Assembly: GCF_004361855.1 (NCBI RefSeq)
Contig: NZ_SNWQ01000007.1
Coordinates: 1-64,000, forward strand
DNA length: 64,000 nt
Reading direction: 5' to 3'
Source of the DNA: Kribbella caucasensis
GTDB lineage: Bacteria; Actinomycetota; Actinomycetes; Propionibacteriales; Kribbellaceae
The notes below the pieces were generated by a model. The model was not told where the DNA came from. It worked only from the letters and a program-made list of their open reading frames with translations, and ran no database searches. Below, one piece after another: positions 25,316 through 34,086 of the stretch; within the stretch, counting starts at the first letter, position 1; every line of letters starts with the position of its first letter. Made by a program: the position numbers and the translations under genes.

Positions 25316-27549
25316 TCGACGGTTTCGAACAGGGGCACCTCGTCGTCGTCGAGTTCGATCACGACACGGTCGAGGTGTCCCTGGTAGGGGAAGGTGTCGT
25401 CGTACTCCGATGAGACCGGGGATGCGCCGTCCTGGCCGACGTCGAGGCCCTCCCATCCGTGGAAGTTGGGGAGTACGGCGTCGAGCTTGCCGGCGGCAAC
25501 CTCCTTCGCGTCCATCAACAGCCGTACGGATGCGGCGCACTCGCCGGCTTTCTCGATGCTCACCGCGAGCTCCGTCGTACCCACTGGAGTGGGCGAGGGG
25601 GAGCGGATGACGGTGTGCTGACCAAGGTAGTTGTGGTCGAACACCAGACAGCCGTCCTTGACGAACAAGGAGAACCCGGTGGCCACGCCGCCCAGGGCCA
25701 CCAGCACTCCGTCACCGTCCGACGCGGATCGCTCGACGAAGGCAGTGATGCGGTGCGAGCGATTCATCGTCGGCGGGCACGCAGCGGCCGGCAGGTGAGG
25801 CATCCCGCGGTAGTAGACGAACCGGCGGCGCGCGCGGACCGATCCCGGCCTGGCCACCTTGGCCCGTACGGCGAAACCACGGTCATCGAGCGGCAACACG
25901 TCGTACTTACCTGCCTCGGCCCAGAACCGCTGCTGGAGCTCGATGAGCTTCTCCGGATTACGGGCGGCGACGTCGTCGGACTCGGACCAGTCGGCCGTAG
26001 TGTCGAACAGCTCCCACCGGTCGTCGTCGTACTGCGTGCCGCGCTGGTGGTAGGCGACGGCTTTCCACCCGTCGTGCCAGATCGCGCGGTGACCGAACAT
26101 CTCGAAGTACTGGGTGCGGTGACGGGTCGGCGCCGTGCCCTCGTTGAAGGTGTACGTCAGCGGAGTGCCGTGGATGGGGAGCTGCGGCACACCCCGGTAC
26201 GCCGCCGGCGCCTCGACTCCGACGACGTCGAGCACCGTCGGAGTGATGTCGATGACGTGGTGGAACTGGGACCGGATCCCGCCGGGCTCGGCGATCGTCG
26301 AGGGGTGCCGCACGATCAGCGGTACCCGTACGCCGCCCTCGTGCGTGTTCTGTTTGTACCGACGGAACGGTGTGTTCCCCGCCTGCGCCCAGCCCCATGG
26401 GTAGTTCGAGTGACCGCGTGGTCCGCCGATCTCGTCGAGGTGGTCCAGGTTCCAGGCGAAGTCCGGTTCGATGCCGTTCTGGAAGGCGGCCGGGTTGAGC
26501 GATCCCCGCCGGCCGCCCTCCTGGCTAGCACCGTTGTCGGACAGGACCACGATCATCGTGTTGTCGAGCCGGCCGAGTGCCGCCAAGGCGTCGACGAACC
26601 GTCGCAGCTGGGCATCGGTGTGTTCGAGCATCGCGGCGTACGCCTCCTGCAGGCGAGCGAACAGCCGGCGCTCGTCGGCGGTGAGATCCACCCATGGCTC
26701 AACCCCGTCGTTGCGAGGTGGCAGCCGGGTCTCGGGCGGAATGACACCGAGCTCCTTCTGCCGGGCGAACCGGGCCTCCCGGACGACGTCCCAGCCCTCG
26801 TCATAGCGACCGCGGTACTTGTCGAGGTACTCCTGCGGGGCCTGATGGGGTGCGTGCGCGGCGGCGAACGCGAGATGGAGGAAGAACGGCCTGTCCGGCG
26901 TCACCGAGGTCTGGGCCCGGACGAAGGAGATCGCCTGGTCGACCAGGTCGGTGGTCAGGTGATAGCCGTCTTCCGGCCGCCCCGGAGCCTCGATCGCGTG
27001 GTTGTCGGAGTAGAGCTCGGGGTAGAAGCAGTCGGTCTCGGCCTCGAGGAAGCCGTAGTACCGCTCGAAGCCCCGCCCGAGCGGCCACTGATCGTACGGA
27101 CCGGAAGCGGTGGTGTGCTCCGTCGGTGCGAGGTGCCACTTCCCGACGCACATCGTGTTGTAGCCGGTGTCGACCAGCATCTCGGCCAAGGTCGCGGCGG
27201 CCTTCGTCACGTGGCCACGCCCGTTCGGGTAGCCGGTGTCGAGGTTCGAGAGCAGGCGCATGCCGACCGAGTGGTGGTTCCGCCCGGTCAGCAGCGACGC
27301 CCGGGTCGGCGAGCACAACGGCGTCGCGTGGAAGTTGACGTACCGCAGCCCCTCGGCGGCGAGACCGTTGATCGTCGGCGTGTTGATCTCCGACCCGAAG
27401 CACCCGAGATCCGCGAACCCGACGTCATCGAGAACCACGTAGACAACGTTCGGCGCCGACGCTCCCGGTGTCCGGACAGGCGCCCAGTACGGCACCGACT
27501 CCAGATGCGTCAGCCCGATCCGCCCCTGAAACCCCTGGCTCTCACTCAT
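25312..27549 (-). CDS. Type I (formylglycine-dependent) sulfatase
   Basis: The 745-aa length is that of large arylsulfatases. The metal site begins 'VVLDDVGFADLGCFG', and the active-site signature C-S-P-T-R-A is in 'LCSPTRASLLTGRNHHSVGM', where Cys is oxidised to formylglycine. No signal peptide is seen, so it is probably cytoplasmic. It follows GGAGGG at the ATG and overlaps the hydrolase stop by 4 bp, tail to tail. No competent FGE gene is present in this window. The site at 27573 suggests regulation by a FadR/GntR-type repressor. Confidence 0.92.
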   Translation of the reverse strand: MSESQGFQGRIGLTHLESVPYWAPVRTPGASAPNVVYVVLDDVGFADLGCFGSEINTPTINGLAAEGLRYVNFHATPLCSPTRASLLTGRNHHSVGMRLLSNLDTGYPNGRGHVTKAAATLAEMLVDTGYNTMCVGKWHLAPTEHTTASGPYDQWPLGRGFERYYGFLEAETDCFYPELYSDNHAIEAPGRPEDGYHLTTDLVDQAISFVRAQTSVTPDRPFFLHLAFAAAHAPHQAPQEYLDKYRGRYDEGWDVVREARFARQKELGVIPPETRLPPRNDGVEPWVDLTADERRLFARLQEAYAAMLEHTDAQLRRFVDALAALGRLDNTMIVVLSDNGASQEGGRRGSLNPAAFQNGIEPDFAWNLDHLDEIGGPRGHSNYPWGWAQAGNTPFRRYKQNTHEGGVRVPLIVRHPSTIAEPGGIRSQFHHVIDITPTVLDVVGVEAPAAYRGVPQLPIHGTPLTYTFNEGTAPTRHRTQYFEMFGHRAIWHDGWKAVAYHQRGTQYDDDRWELFDTTADWSESDDVAARNPEKLIELQQRFWAEAGKYDVLPLDDRGFAVRAKVARPGSVRARRRFVYYRGMPHLPAAACPPTMNRSHRITAFVERSASDGDGVLVALGGVATGFSLFVKDGCLVFDHNYLGQHTVIRSPSPTPVGTTELAVSIEKAGECAASVRLLMDAKEVAAGKLDAVLPNFHGWEGLDVGQDGASPVSSEYDDTFPYQGHLDRVVIELDDDEVPLFETVD

Positions 27550-27572
27550 GACCCTCCAGCTCGACCGGCGCT

Positions 27573-27587
27573 ACTGGTCCGACCAGT
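27573..27587 (-). promoter_or_regulatory. FadR/GntR-like operator upstream of the sulfatase
   Basis: ACTGGTCCGACCAGT is a perfect 7-1-7 palindrome 24 bp upstream of the sulfatase ATG. It matches the FadR/PdhR/LldR-type operator core TGGTC-N-GACCA. No GntR regulator gene is present in the window. Confidence 0.6.
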
Positions 27588-27635
27588 GCACTCAGCAGCG
27601 ACAGATGCCCAGGATTTCTCCGCCGCGTGCCGGTG

Positions 27636-28313
27636 TCAAGTGCCGTTGATGGCGGGTTGGACCAGGCCGGACTCGTAGGCGAGGACGACTAGCTGGGCTC
27701 GGTCGCGCGCCTGGACTTTGGTCATCGCCCGGCTGACGTGGGTCTTCGCCGTCGCTGGGCTGATCACCATCTTGCGGGCGATCTCGTCGTTGGACAGGCC
27801 GCGGGCGACCAGGGTGACCACTTCGCGCTCCCGGTTCGTCAGCACTTCCGGTCCGGTCTTGCCGGGCGCTGGGCCGCGGGCGACGAACTCGCCGATGAGC
27901 CGGCGGGTGATGCCGGGGGAGAGCAGCGCATCGCCCCGAGCGGCGACTCGTACGCCGTGCAGGAGGTCGGCCGGCTCGGTGTCCTTGACCATGAATCCGC
28001 CCGCGCCCGCCCGGAGCGCCTCGAAGACGTACTCGTCGAGGCCGTAGTTGGTCAGGATCACCACGTGTACGCCGGCCAGCGCCGGGTCGGCCGCGATCAG
28101 CCGGGTCGCCTCGATCCCGTCGAGCACCGGCATCTGCACGTCGAACAGCGCGACGTCGGGGAGGTGCTCCGAGGCGAGCTCGACTCCGCGCCGCCCATCG
28201 CCTGCCTCGGCGACCACCTCGATGTCGTCCTCGGCCTCGAGCAGGGCGCGGAATCCCGCCCGGATCAGGGCCTGATCGTCGACGAGCAGCACCCGGATCG
28301 GTGTCCCGGTCAT
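27636..28313 (-). CDS. NarL/LuxR-family response regulator
   Basis: The product has 225 aa. The receiver domain starts 'IRVLLVDDQALIRAGFRALL' (acidic pair) with the phospho-acceptor Asp in 'VALFDVQMPVLDGIEATRL'. The output helix-turn-helix is 'LTNREREVVTLVARGLSNDE'. Its ATG overlaps the kinase stop by 4 bp, so kinase and regulator are coupled. The pair is divergent from the DrrAB-like exporter, its likely target. Confidence 0.93.
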   Translation of the reverse strand: MTGTPIRVLLVDDQALIRAGFRALLEAEDDIEVVAEAGDGRRGVELASEHLPDVALFDVQMPVLDGIEATRLIAADPALAGVHVVILTNYGLDEYVFEALRAGAGGFMVKDTEPADLLHGVRVAARGDALLSPGITRRLIGEFVARGPAPGKTGPEVLTNREREVVTLVARGLSNDEIARKMVISPATAKTHVSRAMTKVQARDRAQLVVLAYESGLVQPAINGT

Positions 28314-29458
28314 GTCGGCAGCTCCACTGGTAGCTCGGCCCGCACGGTGAAACCGCCGTCGGGTCGCGGTGCCGCCCGCAGCCGCCCACCGAGTGCGGTG
28401 ACCCGCTCCTGCATTCCGGTCAGCCCGACGCCGGGGACCGGTACGGCGTCCGGCGTCGCGTGGCCGTCGTCGTCGATCTGCACGGTGACCGCGGATTCGT
28501 CGTACCGGATGTGGACGGCGGCCGAGGCGGAACCAGCGTGCCGGGTGACGTTCGTCAGCGCCTCCTGGACGATCCGGTAGGCGGCCTGGTCGACGTCCGG
28601 CGGCAGCGGTCGCGGCGGCCCACTGATCTCGACGGTCGCGGGCACGCCGGCGGATCTGGCTCGATCAACAAGTTCGGGCAGCCGGGCCAGCCCATTGCAG
28701 GTGTCGGTGCTGTCGGCCCGTAATACCTCCAGCGTCGACCGCAACTCGCGCATCGCCTCCCGGCTCGCCTCCTGGATGGCCAGCAGCGCCTCGGGCACCG
28801 CCTCGCCACGCTTCTGAGCCAGGTGAACCGCGACCCCGGCGTGCACCTTGATCACCGAGATGTTGTGGGTGAGCGAGTCGTGCAGGTCCCGGGCGATCCG
28901 CAGCCGTTCCTCGCCGGCCCGGCGCAGCGCCGCCTCCTCCCGGGTCCGTTCGGCGTCCAGTGCGCGCTGTTCGACCTCGCGGAGATAGCCGCGGCGGTGC
29001 CGCATGACCTCGGCGAGGATTTTCGCCGAGATCAGCCAGCCGGCCAGCAATGCCCACCGCTGGATGATCTCGCGACTCGTCTCGGCCCCTGGCAACGCGA
29101 GGTTGATGCCGAGACTGCCGGACAGGGCCGTCGTGGAGACGAGCAGCGTGGTCTTGCGATAGCCGGCGTCGACGGAGGTGTAGAGCGCCACGAGCAGTGG
29201 GAAGGCCGGAGTCACGCCCGGATACCCGATCAACGGGTAGAGGAGCAGGCCGGCGGCAGCCACGACCAGCACCGGCACCGGCCAAACGCGCCGAACGACG
29301 AGCGCGAGGGCTGTGGACAGCGGGATCAGATATCCGACGAGATCGAGCGGATGACGAGACGGTGTCTGGAGCAGGGTCCCGGCGAGCACGAGCACGACTG
29401 CCCCGGCCGCGACAGCGAGATCCTGCCGTTGCACACGCGCGCCGTCCCCGATGGTCAT
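28310..29458 (-). CDS. Membrane sensor histidine kinase (HisKA_3/DesK type)
   Basis: The product has 382 aa. About five TM helices occupy residues 15-160 with no sizeable extracellular loop, suggesting intramembrane sensing. The dimerisation/phosphoacceptor helix is 'RLRIARDLHDSLTHNISVIK' (His in D-L-H-D-S). The ATPase domain follows, with 'EALTNVTRHAGSASAA' and 'GVGLTGMQERVTALGG'. The ATG (29456-29458) is preferred over the longer frame, whose N-terminus is antisense filler. It phosphorylates the regulator encoded directly downstream. Confidence 0.92.
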   Translation of the reverse strand: MTIGDGARVQRQDLAVAAGAVVLVLAGTLLQTPSRHPLDLVGYLIPLSTALALVVRRVWPVPVLVVAAAGLLLYPLIGYPGVTPAFPLLVALYTSVDAGYRKTTLLVSTTALSGSLGINLALPGAETSREIIQRWALLAGWLISAKILAEVMRHRRGYLREVEQRALDAERTREEAALRRAGEERLRIARDLHDSLTHNISVIKVHAGVAVHLAQKRGEAVPEALLAIQEASREAMRELRSTLEVLRADSTDTCNGLARLPELVDRARSAGVPATVEISGPPRPLPPDVDQAAYRIVQEALTNVTRHAGSASAAVHIRYDESAVTVQIDDDGHATPDAVPVPGVGLTGMQERVTALGGRLRAAPRPDGGFTVRAELPVELPT

Positions 29459-29529
29459 GCCAGCACAGTAGACCGGCAGGCGATCGTCCGCGTCCTCCGC
29501 TGGTGGTGCTTCTGCCCTACTCCCAGCGT

Positions 29530-29568
29530 GGTACGCCGGCGGCCGCTTGCCCCGGGCACGGTACGCCG
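29530..29568. promoter_or_regulatory. Direct repeats in the kinase/exporter divergent region
   Basis: GGTACGCCG occurs at 29530-29538 and again at 29560-29568, exactly 30 bp apart (about three helical turns). The pair lies in the 196-bp gap between the sensor kinase and the ABC exporter genes, a plausible site for the NarL-type regulator. Confidence 0.35.
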
Positions 29569-29654
29569 AAGAGCCTCCGGCTGGACGACGACCGCGAGGG
29601 GCTGGTGCGGACAACATCTAACCGCGAGAGCCCGACGACCAGGAGGTCCTCACG

Positions 29655-30464
29655 ATGACACGTTCGCAGCACGGCATTCCAGCCACCGAGGTAGGTACGA
29701 GTGAATGGGCGATCCGCACGACCGGCCTGGTGAAGTCGTTCGGCGGGACCCGGGCGGTGGACGCCCTCGACCTCGCGGTACCGGCCGGCGGAGTCTACGG
29801 TTTCCTCGGTCCGAACGGCGCGGGCAAGACGACCACGATCCGGATGCTGGCGACCTTGTTGCGCCCGGACTCCGGAACCGCGGAAGTGTTCGGTCACGAC
29901 GTGGTGGCCGACGCCGACGCGGTCCGTCACCGGATCAGCCTGACGGGGCAGTTCGCCTCGATCGACGAGGACCTCACCGGTGTCGAGAACCTGGTGCTGC
30001 AGGCACGGCTGCTCGGCTTCTCGCGTCGATTCGCGCGAACCCGGGCCGACGAGCTGCTCGACGCCTTCGATCTGACCGACGCGGCCGGCAAGCAGGTGAA
30101 GGGATATTCCGGCGGGATGAAGCGACGGCTCGACGTCGCCGCCAGCATCGTCGTCACGCCCGACCTGCTCTTTCTCGACGAACCCACCACCGGCCTGGAC
30201 CCACGCAGCCGGAATCAGGTCTGGGAGATCGTCGCGACGCTGGTCGAACACGGCTCGACCGTGCTGCTGACGACCCAGCACATGGACGAGGCGGACCGGC
30301 TCGCCGACCTGATCGCCGTGATCGACCACGGACGCGTGATCGCCGAGGGCACACCCGCCCAGCTGAAGGTCTCGGTCGCAGCCGACTCCGATGCGCAGCC
30401 CACTCTCGACGATGTGTTCCTGGCGCTCACCGGGCACCCAGCCGACAAGGAGTTCGCACTGTGA
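29655..30464 (+). CDS. ABC exporter ATP-binding protein (DrrA-like)
   Basis: The product has 269 aa with intact nucleotide-binding motifs: Walker A '[10 protein letters not shown]', signature '[12 protein letters not shown]', Walker B '[13 protein letters not shown]' and the switch His in '[17 protein letters not shown]'. The C-terminus resembles DrrA-type drug-export ATPases ('[12 protein letters not shown]'). AGGAGG precedes the ATG. It overlaps the permease gene (GTGA), forming a two-component exporter probably under the divergent two-component system. Confidence 0.94.
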   Translation: MTRSQHGIPATEVGTSEWAIRTTGLVKSFGGTRAVDALDLAVPAGGVYGFLGPNGAGKTTTIRMLATLLRPDSGTAEVFGHDVVADADAVRHRISLTGQFASIDEDLTGVENLVLQARLLGFSRRFARTRADELLDAFDLTDAAGKQVKGYSGGMKRRLDVAASIVVTPDLLFLDEPTTGLDPRSRNQVWEIVATLVEHGSTVLLTTQHMDEADRLADLIAVIDHGRVIAEGTPAQLKVSVAADSDAQPTLDDVFLALTGHPADKEFAL

Positions 30465-31282
30465 CCGCATCTCTTGCCACCGGCAACCTTCATGACGCCC
30501 TCTCACCGATCGCGCGGCAGACGCTACCCGGTCGGCTGTCGACCACTGGAGTATTCGCTTGGCGCGCGTTGGTGAAGCTCAGGCGCGTGCCCGAGCAGAT
30601 GACTGACGCGATCGTCCTCCCGGTCCTCTTCACCCTCATGTTCACCTACCTGTTCGGCTCGGCGCTGTCGGGATCCACGGGCGCTTACCTCCACGAGTTG
30701 CTACCCGGCACGCTGGTGTTCACCGCCTTGCTGGTCACCGTCTACACCGGCCTGGTGCTGAAGACCGACCTCGACCGCGGCGTACTCGACCGGTTCCGGT
30801 CCATGCCGATGTGGCGGCCAGCGCTCATCGCCGGCAGCCTGCTCGGTGACGCCGGACGCTACCTGGTCTCCACCACGATCGTGATCGGCCTCGGCCTGCT
30901 GATGGGTTTCCGACCCGCAGGCGGGATCACCGGCGTCCTGTCCGGGATCGCGCTTGTATTGCTGTTCGCCTACAGCCTGTCCTGGATCTGGACGACGCTG
31001 GCGCTGCTGGTACGGACCCCCGCCACCTTGACGATGGCAAGCTTCCTGGTCCAGTTCCCGCTGACCTTCATGAGCAACGTGTTCGTCGACCCGGCAACCA
31101 TGCCGGGCTGGCTGCGGACCTTCGTCGAGGCGAATCCGGTCAGCCATCTGGTGACCACCGAGCGAGCGTTGATGGACGGGACCGCGACCACCGGACAGGT
31201 GGTCGGCGTACTGCTGGCGGCAGCGGCAGTGACCGCGGTGTTCGCGCCGTTGACCATGTACCTGTACCGGAGTCAGCGATGA
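30461..31282 (+). CDS. ABC-2 type exporter permease (DrrB-like)
   Basis: The product has 273 aa and six predicted TM segments. The ABC-2 segment '[20 protein letters not shown]' after an amphipathic N-terminus and the conserved '[15 protein letters not shown]'-like loop ('[20 protein letters not shown]') are typical. It starts with GTG overlapping the ATPase stop. It exports small lipophilic molecules in the DrrAB family; the substrate here is unknown. The next gene, a methyltransferase, is also coupled by ATGA. Confidence 0.92.
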   Translation: MTASLATGNLHDALSPIARQTLPGRLSTTGVFAWRALVKLRRVPEQMTDAIVLPVLFTLMFTYLFGSALSGSTGAYLHELLPGTLVFTALLVTVYTGLVLKTDLDRGVLDRFRSMPMWRPALIAGSLLGDAGRYLVSTTIVIGLGLLMGFRPAGGITGVLSGIALVLLFAYSLSWIWTTLALLVRTPATLTMASFLVQFPLTFMSNVFVDPATMPGWLRTFVEANPVSHLVTTERALMDGTATTGQVVGVLLAAAAVTAVFAPLTMYLYRSQR

Positions 31283-31971
31283 CGCCGCCGATCGTGATGA
31301 CCGCGGCCGATACGTGGCTCGGTACCTTGTGGCCGTGGGTGCGGTCGCACCTCCCTGCGGCGCCGGCCCGGGTCGTCGAAATCGGCTGCGGTCCTCGAGG
31401 CGGCTTCGTCCCGATGCTCAATGCGGCTGGGTACGAAGCGGTCGGCGTCGATCCCGAGGCGCCGGGCGAGCCCGGCTTCCATCGCACCGATTTCGAGCTG
31501 TACGTCGTGCGCCGGCCGGTGGACGCGATCATCGCCTGCACGTCTCTTCATCACGTTGCCGATCTGGATGACGTCGCCGACCGGATGGCAGCAGCACTGG
31601 TCCCTGGTGGTGCTCTGATCGTGGTCGAGTGGGCCGTCGAACTGTTCGACGAACCGACCGCCCGCTGGTGTTTCGACCGCCTCAGCGACGTGGACGACGA
31701 GACGAACTGGCTGCAGCGACACCGAGAGGCTTGGTGGAACTCTGGTGGCCCCTGGGATTTCTACCTCGGACGGTGGGCGCGGGAGAACGGCATTCACACC
31801 GCCAAGGCCATCCAGCACGCACTGGACACACGGTTCCAGGCCCTGCAGGTCACCCCGGAACCGTACTTCTTCGCCGAGCTCGACGGTACGACGTACACCG
31901 ACGAGCAGGCCGCGATCGACACCGGCGAGATCCGTGCCACCGGCATCCGCTACGTGGCCCGGTATGTGTGA
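31279..31971 (+). CDS. SAM-dependent methyltransferase (class I)
   Basis: The product has 230 aa. SAM motif I is 'RVVEIGCGPRGGFVPML', the acidic strand end is 'AVGVDPEAPGE', and 'DAIIACTSLHHVADLDDVAD' matches the UbiE/Methyltransf_11 pattern. ATG 31279 overlaps the permease stop, so it belongs to the exporter operon and may modify the exported compound or confer resistance (inference). The acceptor is unknown. Confidence 0.86.
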   Translation: MTPPIVMTAADTWLGTLWPWVRSHLPAAPARVVEIGCGPRGGFVPMLNAAGYEAVGVDPEAPGEPGFHRTDFELYVVRRPVDAIIACTSLHHVADLDDVADRMAAALVPGGALIVVEWAVELFDEPTARWCFDRLSDVDDETNWLQRHREAWWNSGGPWDFYLGRWARENGIHTAKAIQHALDTRFQALQVTPEPYFFAELDGTTYTDEQAAIDTGEIRATGIRYVARYV

Positions 31972-31985
31972 GGAATTCCTGTAGG

Positions 31986-32012
31986 TGTCACAGTTCGGGA
32001 ACCTGGGCTGTC
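31986..32012 (+). promoter_or_regulatory. Candidate ECF41 promoter 1
   Basis: TGTCACA (31986-31992), 16 bp, TGTC (32009-32012). It is upstream of the diiron protein gene (start 32046). The arrangement resembles the reported ECF41 promoter consensus (TGTCACA with a CGTC-like -10) and recurs at 33285 and 35605. Confidence 0.6.
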
Positions 32013-32045
32013 TTTAGTGGTGATCTGATTGAACGGCGGAGGGAG

Positions 32046-32951
32046 GTGACCCAATTGCATACCAAGTTGGAAGAGAGTGTTGCGCCCAAGCGGGCTTCCA
32101 GGGAAGGGCTTCGGCGGTTTGTCGAGACATTTGCCGAGGAGCATCCGCCGTTGTCGTTGGGTGCCGCCGATCTGACGATCAAGGATCCGGACCGGGTCCG
32201 CGGCCGGTACGGCGAGGTGTTCAACTATCTGACCCGGGTCGAGCTTGAGGTCGAGCGGAACGTGCTGGAGTTGCGCGCGCTCATGCCCGACGCCACCGAG
32301 ACGGACCGGTTCTTCTACCAGGACGTGTGGTCGCCACAGGAATTGCAGCACGGCATTCTTCTCGATGCGGTCCAACAGGGTTTCGGGATGGCGCCGGCGG
32401 CGACCGATCTGGCGGTCAGCGCCAGGATCCGGCTGGTCGGGGTGCTCTCGCATCTGCCCGGCATGCTCGGCGTCGTCCGGCTGCTCTACTACCTGACCGG
32501 CGCGGCCACCGAGCGGTCGGCGGTGATCGCGTACTCGCGCCTGGTCGACGGGCTTCGCACGATGGGCGAGCACGCGATCGCGGAGACGGTCATCGCACCC
32601 ATCCGGCGGCAGGAGCCAGGGCACTTCGCGTTCTACCGTATGTCGGCCGAGGTGCTGGTGGGCGAGGAAGGACTGAGCGACTGGCAGCTCCAGCTCGCGC
32701 GGATCCTGCGCCGCCGGACGTTCGACCTCGTCGGCGTGACCAATCGCCGGCAGCTGGCTGACTTCGGTGAAGTCGCTCATGCACTCGAGTTCGACCGGGA
32801 TCTCCTGACCGTCGCACGACAGATCAGCCTGGTGGAACGGGAACTCCTCTGGGCTCAACAGCAGGGGATGAAGGTCCCCGGTTACATCCTTGCGGCGCTC
32901 AACGAAGCGATCAGGCTGGGTACCGTCCGGAGAGCGGGACTCGAGTTCTGA
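32046..32951 (+). CDS. Ferritin-like diiron protein (desaturase-like)
   Basis: The product has 301 aa and is all-helical, with the diiron set spread over four helices: a Glu-rich helix 'TRVELEVERNVLELRAL', E-x-x-H in 'SPQELQHGILLDAV', a Glu in 'GEHAIAETVIAP', and a second E-x-x-H in 'RRQEPGHFAFY'. This E, ExxH, E, ExxH layout matches acyl-ACP desaturase/AurF-type enzymes. A hydroxylase, N-oxygenase or desaturase role is possible. Start GTG 32046 abuts a purine-rich GGAGGGAG; TTG 32055 has better spacing. The ECF41-type promoter lies 34 bp upstream of GTG 32046. Confidence 0.75.
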   Translation: MTQLHTKLEESVAPKRASREGLRRFVETFAEEHPPLSLGAADLTIKDPDRVRGRYGEVFNYLTRVELEVERNVLELRALMPDATETDRFFYQDVWSPQELQHGILLDAVQQGFGMAPAATDLAVSARIRLVGVLSHLPGMLGVVRLLYYLTGAATERSAVIAYSRLVDGLRTMGEHAIAETVIAPIRRQEPGHFAFYRMSAEVLVGEEGLSDWQLQLARILRRRTFDLVGVTNRRQLADFGEVAHALEFDRDLLTVARQISLVERELLWAQQQGMKVPGYILAALNEAIRLGTVRRAGLEF

Positions 32952-33000
32952 CGAACCGTCGGAGCGGGTCAGACGTACGGTGATCCCAAGGGGGACCGCC

Positions 33001-33192
33001 ATGCGCCGTCAGGTTTTCACTCGGTGGCTTGGGATTTGCCTTGGGGCGGTCTTTGTTCTGCTCGGCGTGGCGGAGACCATTCGCGTCTTCGTGAGTGGTG
33101 ATGGTGGGCTGGTGTTGCCGGTGCTCGCGCTGCTGTTGATCGCCTTGCGGGTGATGGGCCCGTCCGAGCGTCCCGGCGGCCTCAAACAGTAG
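33001..33192 (+). CDS. Small membrane protein, 63 aa
   Basis: Two hydrophobic helices ('WLGICLGAVFVLLGVAETI' and 'LVLPVLALLLIALRVM') are joined by a short Gly-rich turn, with basic residues at the N-terminus and a polar tail. The ATG is preceded by AAGGGGGA. No family recognised. It lies between the diiron protein and the second ECF41-type promoter and may be transcribed with the former. Confidence 0.55.
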   Translation: MRRQVFTRWLGICLGAVFVLLGVAETIRVFVSGDGGLVLPVLALLLIALRVMGPSERPGGLKQ

Positions 33193-33284
33193 CGATCTTG
33201 CGGTGGGCCAGGACGCGGGTGAGCACACGCATGCCGGGCTGGAGTTGCATCACCTACGTCAGCGCTTCGGCCGACCACAGCGGG

Positions 33285-33311
33285 TGTCACAGAGCAGGCG
33301 GCTGTCCTGTC
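33285..33311 (+). promoter_or_regulatory. Candidate ECF41 promoter 2
   Basis: TGTCACA (33285-33291), 16 bp, TGTC (33308-33311), 42 bp before the hydrolase ATG. An inverted repeat GTCTG-N5-CAGAC (33315-33329) lies directly downstream. Confidence 0.6.
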
Positions 33312-33352
33312 TATGTCTGGTGAACAGACCGCCAAGCAGAAAGAGCAGAGCC

Positions 33353-34072
33353 ATGAGTGAGCAGAAGCCGGCCGTCGTACTCGTCCACGGGGCGTTCGCG
33401 GAGTCGGCGAGTTGGAACGGCGTCATCGAGCAGTTGCAAGAACAGTCCCTGTACGTCGTCGCAGCCGCCAACCCGTTGCGCAGTGTCGCCGGCGACGCGG
33501 CGTACGTAAAGGATGTGATCGCCGGAATCGGCCGGCCGGTGGTGCTCGTCGCGCACTCGTACGGCGGCATGGTGATCACCGAGGCCGCGGCCGGCAACGA
33601 GTCCGTGCTCGGCCTCGTCTACGTCGACGCGTTCGTCCCCGATCATGGTGAGAACGCCTTCGAGCTGTCCGCCAAGTTCCCCGGCAGCACCCTCGGTGAT
33701 GCCCTCACCGCGTACCCGGTCGCGACCGGCGGGGTCGAGCTCGCGATCAGGCAGGACGTGTTCCACCAGCAGTTCGCGGCCGATGTCCCCGCGGAGCAGG
33801 CCGCGCTGATGGCCGCCACGCAGCGTCCCGTCACCCAGACGGCACTGACGGACGGACTGCCCACCGACACACCCGCGTGGAAGACCATCCCCTCGTGGTT
33901 CGTGATCAGCGACCAGGACCTCAACATCCCGGTCGCCTTGCACCGCTTCTTCGCCGAGCGCGCCGGTTCCAAGGACGTCCGCGAGGTAGCGGGCGCCTCG
34001 CATGCGCTCAGCGTGTCCCAGCCCGCCGCGGTCGCGGCCACCATCCTCGACGCCATCAACGCAGTATCCTGA
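33353..34072 (+). CDS. Alpha/beta hydrolase
   Basis: The product has 239 aa. The oxyanion strand is 'VVLVHGAFAESASWN', the nucleophile elbow is 'VAHSYGGM' (Ser), the acid is in 'VISDQDLNIP' and the catalytic His in 'GASHALSVSQP'. It resembles small actinobacterial esterases close to haloperoxidase-fold enzymes. It is first in a three-gene run with an NmrA-like protein and a methyltransferase, behind an ECF41-type promoter. Confidence 0.88.
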   Translation: MSEQKPAVVLVHGAFAESASWNGVIEQLQEQSLYVVAAANPLRSVAGDAAYVKDVIAGIGRPVVLVAHSYGGMVITEAAAGNESVLGLVYVDAFVPDHGENAFELSAKFPGSTLGDALTAYPVATGGVELAIRQDVFHQQFAADVPAEQAALMAATQRPVTQTALTDGLPTDTPAWKTIPSWFVISDQDLNIPVALHRFFAERAGSKDVREVAGASHALSVSQPAAVAATILDAINAVS

Positions 34073-34086
34073 TCGGAAGGATTGTC

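Noticed and set aside
11145-27549. The FGE-like domain at 12.7-13.1 kb as the activator of the sulfatase at 25.3-27.5 kb
   Set aside because: The catalytic cysteine pair of FGE is not present in that domain and the genes are 12 kb apart in unrelated operons.
25459-27678. A 739-codon plus-strand frame opposite the sulfatase
   Set aside because: The sulfatase frame has complete catalytic motifs; the opposite frame has none and has shadow composition.
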